This document shows, in pieces, positions 6,030-6,080 of a stretch of 6,080 nt of DNA (its first letter is position 1; each line of letters begins with the position of its first letter). The position numbers and the translations under genes were made by a program. A model generated the notes under the pieces. The model did not search any database, was not told where the DNA came from, and saw nothing but the letters and a program-made list of their open reading frames with translations. Where the stretch lies: positions 1 to 6,080 of the forward strand of contig CAMOCU010000071.1 in assembly GCA_946610835.1 (NCBI GenBank). Reading direction: 5' to 3'. The stretch comes from an uncultured Clostridia bacterium (GTDB taxonomy: Bacteria > Bacillota > Clostridia > Oscillospirales > Acutalibacteraceae).

Positions 6030-6080
6030 AAGGCAACACCGCACAAATCGTGGCGCACGCCTTGCTTGAATCTGTTTCCG
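6030..6080. repeat. Possible fragment of a dispersed intergenic repeat
   Basis: The segment beginning AAGGCAACACCGCACAAATC has the look of an intergenic repeat that I vaguely recall from related Clostridia, but I cannot verify this here. It is truncated by the window edge. A 9-base piece of it (GCACAAATC, 6041-6049) recurs at 912-920 in the other intergenic spacer, followed in both by a GCGC-containing stretch. It could equally be the tail of a neighbouring transcription unit. Confidence 0.22.

Noticed and set aside
5880..6080. Minus-strand open frame of about 66 codons running in from the right edge to a TAA at 5880-5882
   Set aside because: It runs straight through the TTGACA/TAAGAT promoter, the direct repeats and the hairpin, has an odd composition rich in Cys and Arg with no recognisable domain, and no start is visible. 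Most likely noncoding, though a gene end entering from the right cannot be fully excluded.

Overview
The window reads as Firmicutes, most likely a Clostridia gut-type lineage (Oscillospiraceae/Ruminococcaceae-like). This is inferred from strong GGAGG ribosome sites, sigma-A promoters with 17-bp spacers, a moderately GC-rich composition, and protein families (zinc-ribbon FHA proteins, zinc-ribbon kinases of the 'EYFP' type, LytTR regulators, NatAB exporters) that I associate with these bacteria. All seven genes lie on the minus strand, so the map reads right to left.

Right edge (about 5847-6080): noncoding. It holds a weak AT-rich hairpin, a possible dispersed-repeat fragment, and the control region of the operon. 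The main promoter is TTGACA-17-TAAGAT, with two direct repeats 22 bp apart just upstream of and overlapping the -35, and a 13-bp palindrome around the first copy.

Central operon (5846 down to 1076, closed by a strong terminator at 1011-1050): six tightly packed genes. In order they encode a NatA-type ABC ATPase, a NatB-type permease, a LytTR response regulator, a zinc-ribbon FHA protein, a short stand-alone FHA protein, and a zinc-ribbon, tail-anchored protein with a Ser/Thr-kinase fold. Gaps are 3-24 bp. The last protein has lost the ATP-binding Lys, the catalytic Asp, the metal-binding Asn and the DFG motif, so it is a pseudokinase. The LytTR protein has Glu at the exact phosphoacceptor Asp position. 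The short FHA protein, in contrast, keeps every canonical phosphothreonine-binding residue. The operon therefore resembles a natAB-natR exporter/regulator unit in which the histidine kinase is absent and a pseudokinase plus FHA adaptors sit in its place. My reading is a membrane-tethered, phosphorylation-reading or scaffold-type module that controls or senses an ABC exporter. That role is inference.

Left edge (1-863): a separate transcription unit with its own good promoter, encoding a class I mannose-6-phosphate isomerase cut off by the window edge after 264 residues. The metal-binding residues are intact. The spacer between the operon terminator and this promoter holds no gene I can support.
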